The position numbers and the translations under genes are program-made. Below the pieces are notes generated by a model. It did not search any database. It was not told the DNA's origin and worked only from the letters and a program-made list of their open reading frames with translations. DNA of 64,000 nucleotides from positions 29,433,950-29,497,949 of the forward strand of contig OX424569.1 in assembly GCA_949152475.1 (NCBI GenBank). Reading direction: 5' to 3'. Shown one piece after another: positions 1 through 11,762 of the stretch (position 1 is the first letter of the stretch; every line of letters begins with the position of its first letter). Origin of the DNA: Terebella lapidaria (Eukaryota; Annelida; Polychaeta; Terebellida; Terebellidae).

Positions 1-272
1 CAAGTTCGGTGATTAACCTGTGGCTCTACTTAAAATACTTAAGGTTGTTAGCAGAGCTTAAGGTTTATGTATTAAAGTATTACTTTATTATTCATGTGTA
101 CCTTACGATTCTGAACTATGACAAAAATAATCTTAAACGCTATGATCCAAACAATGTCCTCGTCAGTGCATTATGATTTATATCGATTACTTCTGCCCGG
201 TATTTAACGAAACCGTTTGTTTATGACAGTTCCCTGAATTTCATGATATTGGAGCTGGATGTTCATTTTTAC

Positions 273-362
273 CTGTGGAATTATTTGCAACCCTGTTTGC
301 TTCTTGCCATTCACGCAAATCATATAAAACACACAAAGAACAACGAACACAAAACTATCCAT
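273..362 (-). CDS. Candidate signal-peptide first exon
   Basis: The - strand ATG at 362 opens 30 codons that begin MDSFVFVVLCVFYMICVNG, a short hydrophobic stretch that reads like a cleavable signal peptide. The exon ends in CCACAG followed by gtaaaa, a good splice donor, in phase 0. A TATTTAAAT-like box lies roughly 140 bp upstream (about 503-511). The rest of the gene would lie to the left of the window, because no convincing acceptor is visible at 1-272. If real, it encodes a secreted or membrane protein of unknown function. The stretch is short, so chance is a real alternative. Confidence 0.3.
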
Positions 363-1996
363 ATTTGACACGTTAGTGGACGAATAATCCTCCAGGCACA
401 GGAGAGTTCCAAAACGCAATCGTTGTCTACAGAACACTTACGTGCGGGCGGCAAATTATGGATGTATGTGCTATGCCTGAGGAAGTTGAGAATAGAAGTT
501 GTATTTAAATAAGCGCCTGGAAGGGTTCTGTGCTTCAACAAATTGCAATTAAAATATATTCTGGTCGATATGTGTGTTTTTAACGTCTATTATCGCTGAC
601 AACCGAGAAACACATGCCGGAAGCCCGTGTTTTCGAATGTATAGAAATAAAAATATTAACATATAATCGAGCTTTGTCCCCATTCAGTAGGTATGTGATG
701 ATATTCCTCACCGACGGATGAGCTGCAAATTCGAAGTTGCAAAAAATTTCCACATTAACCATGTGGGCCTTTCATGTGTGGTTGCATGCATGCCTACAAT
801 TGAAGTAGCTTCGTATCGTTATCACCTATCTAATTTTCTCATTGGGCATACGTATGTTTTTCTTAGTTGCCTTTTTTTATGCACATGCATTCAAATACTA
901 GGGGCCTATATTTCGGGAAGGAACGTGGTGCGCCTATGAGGAAATAAGATAGGCGATAATAATACATGAATTATCAATATATTTCCGTTTATTTGCAGGT
1001 TTTATAGTTTCACACACCAGAAGAAAAAAATATCTAAAATTAGGCCTTATTAAGAGCACATCCAAAAAAAAACACCAGGGAAACTAGGCGTCGATTATTT
1101 TTGCGCTTGCGTTATGATAAATAGAGCCGCTATATTTCTAACAACACGAATAACGATAATTCAGTTATCAGGCCTAGACCTGGTTGTTGCCGGGACGGTG
1201 TCGTTAGCGTGAACAGGTACACTCAGATAGCTAGAGTAAATATCGATTTTGTTCTCGTCAGCCATCTGGTGTGTATCTAAACAACATTTCTACGGTCTCA
1301 TCGTGTGTATATCCATATCACTACTCCGCCTAATGGTAAAAAGTGTGACAATTGAGGACATTACATATAGCTAAATAAAAGAAAAACCATTTGAGCAACC
1401 AGGGAACCAATCAAACACGGTCAGGTAAGCGATCACGCTCAGCACAGTGCTTCACCTATAACTATGTATGAACGACATGTGTGTGTGTGTGTGTATCTAC
1501 TCTGTGTAGCCTTGATGGGTGACATTCATAGCGTCGCTTGTATGACTGCGAGCCAAATACTATGATTTGTTCGAACTTTATAGAACGATACCATTTAGCA
1601 CCGCTAAATATATAATAATGGTATATAATGGTTCTTCCAAGTAGATTTGAATGTCTTTAATTAATTTGATACAGCATTGGAGTGAAGTGATTATAACGAC
1701 AATATACAGCACGTTTCATATGACTTTTGCTAACTGGTGATCCATTTTTGTATTATTTGGCTATACCAAAATCTCCCGTGTTATGGCCTGCTGTTTGTCA
1801 GATTGCTTCGTAAATCTAAGTGTTGCATGGTTCGGAAGTTCCTTTTCCGATTTGCATTGATAACAACGACAATATGCAACCCAATATTCAAAGATAGAAA
1901 CAGGGCACGACTCAGTTGCTAGTAGTTTCATTCTAAGTTTTTTTGTGTATTGATATCATCACAATCTTATGTTGTGACTTTCCGAGGACGTTCGAG
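363..1996. other. Intergenic, no gene recognised
   Basis: Only short ORFs without recognisable domains were seen. A small (TG)n microsatellite lies at about 1478-1494. This stretch would hold the promoter and 5' UTR of the NHL gene that starts at 1997, but no specific element can be assigned. Confidence 0.5.
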
Positions 1997-2107
1997 ATGG
2001 CGGGACAAGCTCACACAGCAGCCGGGATGGATGACGAGTTGCCGACCTATGAGGAGGCAGTCCGTGGGCTTGTAGCTTCATCGGTTACTGTCCCTTCAGC
2101 ACCGCCG
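1997..2107 (+). CDS. NHL-repeat protein, exon 1
   Basis: This is the first coding exon, 37 codons, of a two-exon gene continued at 3237. The ATG at 1997 was chosen because it follows an in-frame purine-rich context and opens a disordered acidic/proline segment. The segment contains LPTYEEA (residues 15-21) and ends in PSAPP. The exon ends exactly on a codon at CCG before gtacga, a phase-0 donor. LPxY/PPxY-type motifs bind NEDD4-family WW domains and P(S/T)AP motifs bind the TSG101 UEV domain. Whether these two motifs work that way here is inference. An in-frame ATG upstream at about 1943 also exists. Confidence 0.65.
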
Positions 2108-3236
2108 GTACGAAATTTGGAATGTTCACGTGCATGCATTGGGAACAATGATATATTAAAATCTCTTACACATGCGATACGATTCTTGATGAATAACGTC
2201 ATGTTTTCAACTGTAACAGTTCCTTATATATAGGACATCTTGAAAAAAAGTTATTAAATTTTCTATCCTTTTTTTCTTCTTGGTACAATAGCTGTCAATT
2301 GAAGATTTTGCGAGGTGTCATTGGATGTTATACCCCGTCACACCGAGTTTGCGTTCATACTGCGTCCTATGCTTTCAAATTTTGGGGGACGCTGGTGGTC
2401 CCAACGAAATCCCCAATATTTTTCTTTAAAAAACTTCAAATTTCGGTCCGTCGTCACACCAAGGTCCTGTGTCCTGCGATATGTGCGTTAAGATGACGCC
2501 CGCACAGCGTCCTCGCTACGACCTTACCGTGTCATGTACTTTTCTATTGACTTTTCACGACGTCCATACAGCCATTGCTGGCGGCCCCACGTCTTTCCAA
2601 CCCAACTATTTTACACGAAAACATCGTTCGTTATTCCACTGTGACAGTGTAAACTTTTTGAATGCTGGTGAAACACTGGGTTTTATAGCCAGTCCCAACA
2701 AAAACATGGTCTCGCTATGAATGCAGGGTAACCGTGGCAGGGACGTAATGATCGTGGTAGGAACACCTAGAAACGCGATGGTCGCCGTGGGTTCGCCTTG
2801 AGAACGTCGTACGATTGCCTACAAGAGCTGGATCTCCCTTGACATCGCCACGAGACGCATAGACGCGATACTAGGGATTCAGTTAGGTCGCCGTGGACTC
2901 ACTGATCCATTTCACAACATTTCCAAGGCACCTCTGCTACCTACTGCGATCCTTAATTGTCCTTTGAGTTCCTGCTACGTAGCGGTGGCGACCCGAGGCC
3001 GATTCCACGGCTTCCTGGGCAGGAATATGTCCAAAGTAGTCACGGTCGCCTCTCACGCGAGGTTCTCACGCCTCTATAGGGCGTACTCTCTATCACATTT
3101 TGGGTCGCCGTAGTAACGCAGTAAGGACGTATGCTCGGTGTAACGGAGGTATACGACGGAGGTCAACCACACATACACACCTAGTGTTTTGACACCAACC
3201 TATATTTTAGGATATTCAGTGTGTTCATTTCTCCAG
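2108..3236 (+). other. Intron of the NHL-repeat gene
   Basis: This 1129-bp phase-0 intron starts gtacga and ends ttctccag. Its second half (about 2460-3170) is unusually rich in CpG and in imperfect repeats compared with the AT-rich surroundings, and looks like an unidentified repeat or transposon relic. No conserved ORF was seen inside. Confidence 0.6.
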
Positions 3237-4133
3237 GTCGAAGATAGTCGTCCAGTTCAACCAAGCCCCGTCTTCAACCCAGCATGGATCAGTTCTCAAC
3301 AGATCGTCGCCACATTTGGCACGTACGGCACTGAGCCGGGCAAGTTTAGAACACCAGTTGCAGTTGCGCAGTGTCCTCGTAGTGATAACTACGTCATCTC
3401 AGACATGGGGAATCGCCGAGTTCAAATCTGGTCTCCCGAGTTTCAACACATTCGCTCTTTTGGGGAGATGTGTGTTCCACCGGGACACCTTAAGTACCCA
3501 TGCGGAGTGGCAGTTGCCGAAAATGGCAACATCTACGTGGCCGATACTGGGAACTGTCATGTAGCTATCTTCGACAGCGTTGGAAGGTCTATTGGCTGCA
3601 TAGGCGGCAAAGGTAAGCGTCCCGGCCACTTCATGAACCCTTATGGGCTAGCTATTGGTCCCAATCGCCTCTTGTACGTTTGCGATGGGGACAACTTCAG
3701 AATACAGGCGTTCAGACTGGACGGCACTCTGGCATCTGAGTGCTGTAGTCGCCCAGAGAACATATTCCGCACGCCTCCACGCGATATAGCGGTGTATGAT
3801 AATGGTGTACTAGCCGTAACAAACTGGACCAACTGCGTTGATTTCTTCTCGGCAAGAGGCGCATACCGCAATACCTGGTGCGGCAAACAGGGCGCAGCAA
3901 TCTCCTGCGCCGGTGGCGTCGCCGTCACGCCTAGATATGACATGTTTCTCGTGGACAGAGACAAGAGCGAACTACAGATTTGCAAGGCTAACAAAGAGAT
4001 CGTCATCTGTGGCACGCCTGGGAGTCAACCTGGCTGCTTCAAGAACCCCCGTGGTGCCCTCTACACCCGGGAAGGTAACCTGGTGGTCGTTGACTCTGGA
4101 AACGACAGGATCCAAGTGTTAAAACTACTTTGA
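3237..4133 (+). CDS. NHL-repeat beta-propeller protein, exon 2
   Basis: This exon adds 298 codons, so the joined protein is about 335 aa. About six NHL-type blades follow one another, with recurring patterns such as GKFRTPVAVA, NYVISDMGNRRVQIW, GNIYVADTGNCHVAIF, LLYVCDGDNFRIQAF and GNLVVVDSGNDRIQVL. This is the same fold as the C-terminal propeller of TRIM2/3/71-type proteins, which binds RNA or protein. No RING, B-box or coiled coil precedes it here, so the gene encodes a stand-alone propeller with a short disordered head. The last blade closes immediately before the TGA at 4131-4133, as expected for a complete propeller. The reading frame is intact and the joined phase is 0/0. The ligand and function cannot be told from sequence. 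Confidence 0.85.
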   Translation, partial: VEDSRPVQPSPVFNPAWISSQQIVATFGTYGTEPGKFRTPVAVAQCPRSDNYVISDMGNRRVQIWSPEFQHIRSFGEMCVPPGHLKYPCGVAVAENGNIYVADTGNCHVAIFDSVGRSIGCIGGKGKRPGHFMNPYGLAIGPNRLLYVCDGDNFRIQAFRLDGTLASECCSRPENIFRTPPRDIAVYDNGVLAVTNWTNCVDFFSARGAYRNTWCGKQGAAISCAGGVAVTPRYDMFLVDRDKSELQICKANKEIVICGTPGSQPGCFKNPRGALYTREGNLVVVDSGNDRIQVLKLL

Positions 4134-4523
4134 AAGTGATACTTGTGTACGTGCAAATCATACGTATTGGTATCAGTCTTCCATTCCGAGATCTTTGGAT
4201 AACTCCGGTTCTGTATAACGCAGGAAATTGAAAAAAGGAAACACTACCACACGGAAAGAAGTATTATTTTGTCCACTGTAGAGACAATAGATCTATATTT
4301 GAAGATTTATATAAACCAAATTGATCATGAAAAAGTGTCAGATAAATCTCGTTTGAACATTTGGTGAATATCTTTATATTATCTCCGAGCTCCATGGCTG
4401 AATAATAAGTCTGTCAACTTCTCAAACCTAGTCTTTGACTGATGCGATAGGATTATGACCCACTTAAATTACATTACCTTTATCATGTCAAATAGTTATG
4501 CAATTGTGTGTAAATTTTATCAT

Positions 4524-4529
4524 AATAAA
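4524..4529 (+). promoter_or_regulatory. Possible polyadenylation signal of the NHL gene
   Basis: An AATAAA hexamer lies about 390 nt after the NHL stop codon on the same strand, in AT-rich sequence. It is the first clear canonical hexamer downstream that I see, but such hexamers are frequent in AT-rich DNA. Confidence 0.35.
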
Positions 4530-4533
4530 TTTA

Positions 4534-6470
4534 TATATTTTGTATTCGTACGATATCGATTCTGTTGTAGTTGGGAAGGGTTCTGGTTTATGTAATGTGA
4601 GTGGTTGCTGCTATTCATTCCATAAGATGAATTGATAAAAATTTTGTGCATTGTTGCTTCTATATGATAATGATATTCCTCGAGTGCAAATTACTCATAT
4701 GATTTTCATACGAGATATTAAAAGAATTCGATTCTAAATCGTTTATATTTTAATGCCCATTCATACATTTATACAAATGCCCACTAATTTTATCTAGTAT
4801 ACTGTGGAAGCAACTGTGATTACACACTGCCTGCCGATGATGACGATAATATGGTTTCAAATATGAACGTTTGGTAGGTCTTTCTATTTTAAAAGTGTTT
4901 GATGTTAGGATATTATTGTCATCATTGAAATCTTGTAAGTGGTGATTGGTTAATACATACGTTTCTCCAGTGAAAAGTCATCCACATCAAACCGCTTTCA
5001 AGAAAATGGATTATCGTGTTACTTACTATCCGGTGCCCACAGGCAACTTCATGTATTGTATTACAGTCATTTGTCGAGTTTCGCAACTCTATCTCATACC
5101 ATATATCTACCGGCGCGCATTTCCCTTGAAGTCTTCGGATCTGTTACACGTCTAGTGACCACACATAGATTACTAAAAATATCACACCATATTATGAACC
5201 TGAATTCTACTTACAAACAGCATGAAATCTTGTGTAGTGCTTTCAATATTTTTCGTCTTCAAAATTTGTAATTTTTGTTCTCTAAAGAATTGTTCATCCC
5301 TTTTGAATCTGGAAATTATCTTTACAACCCTTAAATTTATATTTACAACCAGGAAATACATATTCGAACATGAAAATAAATAATTACGTGGCTATAAATC
5401 AATATGACGGATGTTGTATTCATCACGATGAAGATACCACAAATTGTTATTATATAGGTAATACTCAAATTACGGGCGTACGAGCCATGCTACAGCTTTT
5501 ATCGTCGATGTACATAATTTTGGAACCTATCTGACCATCTCCCCACTTTTTGGACGAATATATTATCTAGATCTACATAAGTTCTTTTCCAGCAGTTACC
5601 AATGACATGTACTTGCTCACTCAGGTATTCATTGCAAATATAGACGTTTGGTGGAGAATATTGCCAAGATTTCTTCATTCAAAGCCTCTCTAGTTACTGT
5701 CGTGTTTTTGACCAGCCTTACATGTTTCGACTCTTGTCTGCAGTTTTTCCATGTCCGCAAGCTTATTGGTCTGGCGTTTCGTTCATCTGTCTGTCCGCTA
5801 AAAAAAGCTGGAATGAATTCTGGTACGAAGCATAATTGGCTCATTCGATATAAAGATGAAGCAATAAATAGATCTTGAATAGAAACGAACATATGGAAAA
5901 ATAACTAAGGCTGGTAGATATTGAAGACAATGAAAAAAAGACATCGCATCCACCCCCCCCCCCCTCCCTCCGCCCCCCTCACTTTTTTTTTGTAACTTTC
6001 ATGATCTTTTCGAATGGAACACCCATGCCAAATCAAGCGAATAAAAAGGAATGGTTTCATTTCAGGTCGTCTGCTAAGATCAATCGGTGTAAGCTATTTA
6101 GGGTTTTATTTGGATGTGATTTGAGCGCGATTTGCGCGTTCGCAGATTTACGGACTGTGAGATAAATTCCACACAAAAGGTCGTTTTTAGATTGTAACGT
6201 TCTTTACCAAATGTTCGGAAACTGCAGCATCACAATGATTAATTGTGGCACTATAAGCATGATAAGATATGCTGAATATTCGACTTGTTTTAAGTAGCAT
6301 GTATATACACATTGTTCTTTGAAGATTCAATATGGATCCTATTTTTTTCATGGAGTAGCTATGCAGCCATAACATTCATGGCTAGTTGCACGTTATTTCT
6401 AAATTCATCTATATTCACTAGAAGCTACCAGCTTACAAGAGTTGGAGTAATTAAAATTAATGTAGTGTTT
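4534..6470. other. Intergenic, no gene recognised
   Basis: AT-rich sequence with short ORFs on both strands and no domain or coding pattern. A C-rich homopolymer tract followed by a T-run lies at about 5951-5994. Confidence 0.5.
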
Positions 6471-7445
6471 TTAGCTTACCGTCCCTTTGGGCCGATGAGC
6501 TATTGTCATGGTTTTTCGTCCGTCGTCCGTCCGGGTCTGTAACTTTTTTTTGACATGATGAATTCCCCCATAAATTTGTCAGAACACACTTTGGGCCAGT
6601 ATCTATATACGTTTCTTTTATTTTTTTGATTGAATCGTTTTTGCATATTTGGCGGCCATTTTTGACGGAAAATTGTCAATTTTGGACTTTGGAGAACATT
6701 TTCTCAAGAAATGTCTGATCAATTTTGAGATTTTTGTTTCAAAACATTCCACTCATGTACCTTCATGACGTGTATATGTTTCATTGCCCTTGAATCGCCG
6801 GTCTGCGTGTGGCGGCCATTTTGATTTTTTGACGGGTCGGCGAAAAAATTTTTTTTTGTCCCAAATCAAGTCACTATTCGTTTTGATCCATTTCCAGCAA
6901 AAAAAAAAATGGGATTCAAATGGGAAATCATATATTGTGGTTTGAGTGATGATCATGAATTTGACCTTCAATGACCTTGGAAGGTCAAAACGAACTTTTT
7001 TGTCGAAAAAATGGCCAATTTTGGACTTTGATGGCCATTTCTCAAAAACTGTCTGATCAGTTTTTAGATTTTTGTTTCAAAATATTTCCCTCATGTACCT
7101 CTATTGCGTTTGTAAGTTTCGTTGCCCTTGAATCGCTGATCTGCGTGTGGCGTCCATTTTGATTCTTTGACCGGTTGGCGAAAAAAATTGTTTTTGTCCT
7201 AAATCAAGTCACTATTCGTTTTGAGCCATTTCCAGCAGAAAAAAACAACTTTTTTCTTTTGGCCATTGAAAAATTTTTTGGACTTGGAAAACTTCACCCA
7301 ATTTTTTCTTTATAATGGGAGCTGTGCGGAGTAAACTCATAGAAGATTTCAAAATAGAGGTATTGGCATATGCAAATGGGAAATCATATATTGCGGTTTG
7401 AGTGATGACCTTGAATTTGACCTTCAATGACCTTGGAAGGTCAAA
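6471..7445 (-). mobile_element. Degenerate repeat-bearing element with ~338-bp units
   Basis: The left end (TTAGCTTACCG then TTTGGGCCGATGAGC, then CGTCCGTCGTCCGTCCGG) is a diverged version of the element end seen intact at 38029. Inside, a unit of about 338 bp is repeated about twice. It contains CCCTTGAATCGC, GGCGGCCATTTTGAT and GACCTTGGAAGGTCA; the CCCTTGAATCG landmark recurs 338 bp later. The unit resembles the fragment at 36780-37145. No transposase ORF is present, so it is non-autonomous. The right boundary is not clear. Confidence 0.6.
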
Positions 7446-7806
7446 AACGAAGAATTTTGTCTTTGTTGGCCATTTTGTCTGAATCTATTCAGACAGTTTT
7501 TCTCAAAATCATGTATAAGATTCTCTTTATATACCTTTGAGATATGTAATTTGATTTCGTATTATAGTGCATACAGTAAATGTGTTTCCAGCAACATTTA
7601 CGAACATTTTTGACAACAGAGTTTAAGATGAGTGTAACAATTTATATGTTGGAAAATCAATACTCTGCGTTTCTCATGATTGCCGGTAAGCTACAGCACC
7701 CTTGGTGCTATCTTTAATGAAATAAAATGTTGGTCTTACAGAAGCAACAACTGTGGCAAAAACAACAACATAGACATCAAAATTTCAGCGGCACAAACTC
7801 GTCTTT

Positions 7807-8133
7807 TTACGTGTAATCCTCAATATTCCTAGTCCTGAATGTCTCCTGCCTCATTCGTCGTTTCTCAAGACAGTTGATGTGGAGGATGCGGTTGAATGCT
7901 TTCCTGTAAGTTGGCGAACATCTCGGATAAATAATAGGGTTCAGTGCAGAGCCAAAATGCAGAAGAAATTTCGAGAGTTTGTCGAAAGTTAGCTGCAATA
8001 GAATTCCTCCGTTGCTTGTGGGTTTAATCGATTTCGTGTAGTACTTGATGACAATTGGCAGCCAAGAGGCATAAGATATGCCTAGAATCAACCCCAGAGT
8101 CTTCAAGGTGGCTGATTTCTTGTGCGTCATCCT
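7807..8133 (-). CDS. Class A GPCR paralog 1, exon 2 (TM6-TM7, C-tail)
   Basis: This is the second coding exon of the GPCR whose first exon is 11763-12431. The acceptor reads tatcttcag, and the exon opens in phase 0 with RMTHKKSATLKTLG, the end of intracellular loop 3. TM6 carries SWLP (W247, P249) at the CWxP position. TM7 ends NPIIY (N288-Y292), followed by an amphipathic segment SPTYRKAFNRIL, as expected of helix 8. The tail ends in NIEDYT, nearly identical to the NIEDYS ending of the second paralog. The joined protein is 331 aa, normal for a small-ligand or peptide receptor. The ligand is unknown. Confidence 0.88.
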   Translation of the reverse strand, partial: RMTHKKSATLKTLGLILGISYASWLPIVIKYYTKSIKPTSNGGILLQLTFDKLSKFLLHFGSALNPIIYPRCSPTYRKAFNRILHINCLEKRRMRQETFRTRNIEDYT

Positions 8134-8859
8134 CTGAAGATAGGAAGAGATGAGTAATGTCATCGGTGAATTAAAAATTTGGTTCTTAGACTAACAATAG
8201 GTATAATTTAGAAAAAAACTATAACATTTGAATTTTGCACGCATTTTCAGACACATGTAATGTACACATAGCAGCCTGTGAGTGACATCTAAATTTCAAA
8301 AATTAGTATTTGTTTTAATTCTTGGGAATTTGCCGATGAGATAAAAACGATGTACTCTATTTTTATGGTGTCTTCGACAATATGGACAGTCTGTGTGGTG
8401 TATTTTAGGGCAGAGAAAGCAGACATTTCGTAAAACTGAAAGGGTGAACATAGGCTGTTTTCTGAGGCTGGGTTAGCCAGTTCACTACTTGTTTCTGAGG
8501 ATGAAGATTCCATCTTCCACAGTAAGATAACATAAACGGGAGGCTACAGGGAGATATCGGTATCTACCTGTTTCTAACTTCAATGGCAGTATACCAAACC
8601 GTAATTGTGCTAATATAGATCTACAATTGTTACTTAAGTTATATTTGATATAATTATCCGTACAAAAATTCTCTTGATATTCTCAATTTTATGCTTAGCT
8701 AACTGAAGATTAACCGACATCAAGTTGAACAAATGATCATTAAATTCTAACATTGAAAACATATGTGCAATATCTTGGGTCCATGTAGGGGTCCTTGAGA
8801 ACAAATCCTACAGAAGAATGAGTTTTTTTTAATCGATTATCATTTAAACTCATTAAATG

Positions 8860-9780
8860 GTTCCAATATATGAGTAAACTGTACATATTTCTATATTTAT
8901 GTGCAACCCAACCCATGTCCCCTTGCAGAGCCGCAGTCGGCGCATATCTATGTACACACAGGTAAAAACATAGTGCCCTATTTTGAACGGTTTGACATCA
9001 TAAAAACCTCCCCATACCTCAGATCCGTAGTCCATAACAGTGATAGCTGTAATGCGTCATACATTTTACTGAAGGTATTATACCATACATCATTGTTACA
9101 TTTAACTTCGTGAATTATGCTACGTAAAGCCCTTCCTGCAGCATCAACTATAATATTCACACGAGTTTTAAAATCCATATATTCATCAAGCAGAAAACTT
9201 GATATTTATATTCGGATACAACATCAATGTTATCAGTTCCAAGACAAAAGGTATGTGAAGTACGATGTATATTCCGCTTTCTGACGTGAATTATCTTAGC
9301 TTAACCAACCTTAATATTCAGCATCCATTTTTACACAGATAGTCCATTTTTGACACTATACGTTGCAAATCTTTTACATTTTAATTCGAAAGAACAACAT
9401 TGTCAGCAAATAACAAAATACTAACCAAGTCTTCAGATACACTCACACCAACATTCATTACAAGTATTTCTTTACCGGTACTATTAATAAATACACATGT
9501 ATATTGAAAAGCATAGGTGATAGATTGTCACCATGACGAACACCAAGATCATTCTCAAACCAACCAGTATAGATACTTTCAGCCAACCGAACACGTAATA
9601 TAGTATTTTCGTACACAGAACTTACAGCATGGTTTATTTTATCTCCAATATTATAGTTTATCAGGACAGCAAGAATCATTTGAACGGTCAATTGCCTTTC
9701 GGAAATCAATAAAGGTAACAAATGCGCTATGCTTCTTAATCCTGTTTCGAACAATCGTAGTTAGTATGATAAGTACAAGA
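8860..9780 (-). pseudogene. Decayed non-LTR retrotransposon (RT and post-RT region)
   Basis: Read on -, 9754-9458 contains a reverse-transcriptase stretch with NYNIGDKINHAVSSVYENT and GVRHGDNLSPMLF, the classic LINE RT block 'GVRQGDxLSPxLF'. Further down, in broken frames, the post-RT region is visible: YGSEVWGGF near 9030 and NRALCFYLCVHRYAP then LQGDMGW near 8990-8910. Several stops and frameshifts interrupt it. It sits in the intron of the first GPCR in the same orientation. Family assignment (I/RTE-like or CR1-like) is uncertain. Confidence 0.7.
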
Positions 9781-9811
9781 ACACCATTCTGTTCATATGA
9801 ACATCAGGGAA

Positions 9812-9896
9812 TTTGAGGCCCGAGGTCGTGTCTGGGCCGTAGTTTGCACGAGCTTGCGAGTGTGTCCGCGGCACAGACACGACCGAGGTCCTCAAA
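9812..9896. repeat. Imperfect 23-bp inverted repeat
   Basis: TTTGAGGCCCGAGGTCGTGT (9812 on) is matched in reverse complement by the segment ending ACCGAGGTCCTCAAA at 9896, with a ~40-bp loop. It is a possible MITE remnant or hairpin. Confidence 0.6.
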
Positions 9897-10156
9897 CACT
9901 GTATCCAGTCCATTACCTATAAATATCGAACGCCTCCGGTAATATTCTGGTCTCTGGGAGATATTTCATGCTACCGACCTCAACACATGTCAATATTTCT
10001 ATATCCACTTTTCCCACCAGCATCTTCTTCCCCAACCCATCTGTTAGATTCCACTACTGTCGCCCTCTGTTCTTTTCGAGAAAGGTATGGACCATGATGC
10101 ATATGCACACATTTGGCGAGAAAGCAGCTACACGATTTCGTATTTATTGTCCAGCG

Positions 10157-10940
10157 TTATAAAGGTTTCTGCCCTGCTATAAAGCTATGTGCCGTGATAT
10201 AAAGGTTTATGCCCTGCTATAAAGGTTTGTGCCGCGTTAAAAAGGTTTGTGACCTGTTCTAAAGGTTTGTGCCGTGTTAAAAATGTTTTTGTCGTGTTAT
10301 AAAGGTTTATGCACTGCTATAAAGGTTTGTGCCGTGCTAAAAAGGTTTGTGCCTTGTTATAAAGTTTTGTGCCTTGTTGAAAAGATTTGTGCCCAGCTAT
10401 AAAGGTTTGTGCCGTTTTAAAAGGATTGTGCCCTGTTATAAAGGTTTGTGCCGTGTTAAAAAGGTTTGTGCCCTGCTATAAAGGTTTGTGCCGTGGTAAA
10501 AAGGTTTGTGTCCTGCTATAAATGTTTGTGCCGTGTAAAAAAGGTTTGTGCCCTGCTATGAAGGTTTGCGCCCTGCTATAAATGTTTGTGCCGTGCTATA
10601 AAGGTTTGCGCCCTGCTAAGAAAGTTTGCACCCTGCTATAAAGGTTTGCGCTCCATAAAGGTTTATGCCCTGCTATAAAAATTTGTGCCGTGTTATAAAG
10701 GTTTGTGCCGTGCTAAATCGGTTTGCGCTATGTCAAGAAGGTTTGTTCCGTGTTAATATAAAGGTTTATGCCCTGCTATAATGGTTTGTGCCGTGTTATT
10801 AAGGTTTATGCCCTGTTATAAGGGTTTGTGCCGTGCTAGTAGGTTTGCGCCATGCTAGAAAGGTTTGCACCCTGCTGAAAACGTTTGTGCCCTGCCAGGA
10901 AGATTTGTGCCGGGTTTGAAGGGTTTGTGCCTTGATAGAA
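10157..10940 (+). repeat. 20-bp minisatellite, about 39 copies
   Basis: The unit is roughly ATAAAGGTTTGTGCCCTGCT, often alternating with a sibling unit that has GCCGTGTTAAA, so a 40-bp dimer register is visible. Copies are diverged, with a few 1-4 bp indels. It lies in the intron of GPCR paralog 1. Many copies contain TATAAAG on the + strand. Confidence 0.9.
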
Positions 10941-11367
10941 ACTACATGTAGTTTCTGACTGAAAATAACTGTTTACTAACTATGAAACTGATTTCAAAAC
11001 TACTCTTAACTCAGACATGAATAATGGCAGCATTTGGGCCGCCGTACTTAACCAACCAATGCATCACAAAATATAGTTAATGTGAATAAACTCGTTTACT
11101 GTACACACATAGACATTTCATTGAACACCGTTCTATTATACTTTGCATGAACATCTGGAAATACCTATTTAGTGTACTGTCTTGTATAATGATGAGTGCC
11201 ATGGAGTTGTATGTGTGGGGTGAATATTGAAGAAACATGTTTAGGAGGAGCAAGAGAGATTGAGGGAAATTGGCAACAGGCCAGCGTTATCAGCAACCTG
11301 TACATATCATCGGAACTGCTGAGATGATGATGTGAGTGGCGTGGATACGTGCTGAGATACGTGGAGT

Positions 11368-11675
11368 GAGTGGCGCAGTGGATAAGGCGTCGGACTCGTA
11401 ATCCAAAGATCATGGGTTCGAGTCTCGAGCTGGACTGTTGTGCCATTTCGCTAGTGTCCTTAGGCAAGGCATTTACCACTGTGTCTATCTTCACCCAGGA
11501 TTAAATGGGTACCGGTTGATAATGGGTGTTGTATAGAGCGCTTTTAGTGTGGCTGCTCCAAGTACAATCACTCAGACTGGGGTTAAAGTGTAAAGCGCCT
11601 TTGAAAGCGGATTTAGTTCGGCTGAAAAGAGCGCTATATCAAATCTGATAACTTTAACTTTAACTTAACTGATGC
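11368..11675 (+). mobile_element. tRNA-derived SINE with tRNA-Thr(CGT)-like head
   Basis: The head contains an A box (TGGCGCAGTGG) and a B box (GGTTCGAGTCT). Between them a 7-base loop CTCGTAA sits on a GGA/TCC stem, giving anticodon CGT. The 3' half of the tRNA is degenerate. A body follows with AGGCAAGGCATTTACCAC and AGAGCGCTATATCAAAT, typical of animal SINE core and 3' regions, and an ACTTTA-repeat tail. The strand is set by the boxes. It is inserted in the GPCR intron. Confidence 0.8.
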
Positions 11676-11762
11676 CACAAATCCAGTTAAACGGGAAAAT
11701 GAGTTAATTTTGTAATACTTGATTACAATAACTGTTCAAATCGGTACCTCAACGGCTCTTAC

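Larger units (their letters stand above)
8134..11762 (-). other. Intron of GPCR paralog 1
   Basis: This 3.6-kb phase-0 intron lies between TM5 and TM6. It holds a decayed LINE (8860-9780), a short inverted repeat, a 20-bp minisatellite and a SINE, listed separately. A serine-rich ORF at 8289-8513 (-) was considered as an extra exon. It was not accepted, because direct joining of the flanking exons already gives a normal loop, and the paralog at 48 kb has no counterpart. Confidence 0.75.

Noticed and set aside
3399..4122. Several ORFs antisense to or out of frame with the NHL exon
   Set aside because: Shadows of the propeller coding sequence; none carries a domain or splice signals.
8289..8513. 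Extra Ser-rich exon of GPCR paralog 1 (loop 3)
   Set aside because: Joining 11763 to 8133 already gives a normal short loop in phase 0. No convincing donor flanks the ORF, and the paralog lacks it.
11368..11440. Functional tRNA-Thr gene
   Set aside because: Only the A box, anticodon arm and B box are tRNA-like. The acceptor stem does not close and a SINE body with a simple repeat tail follows.
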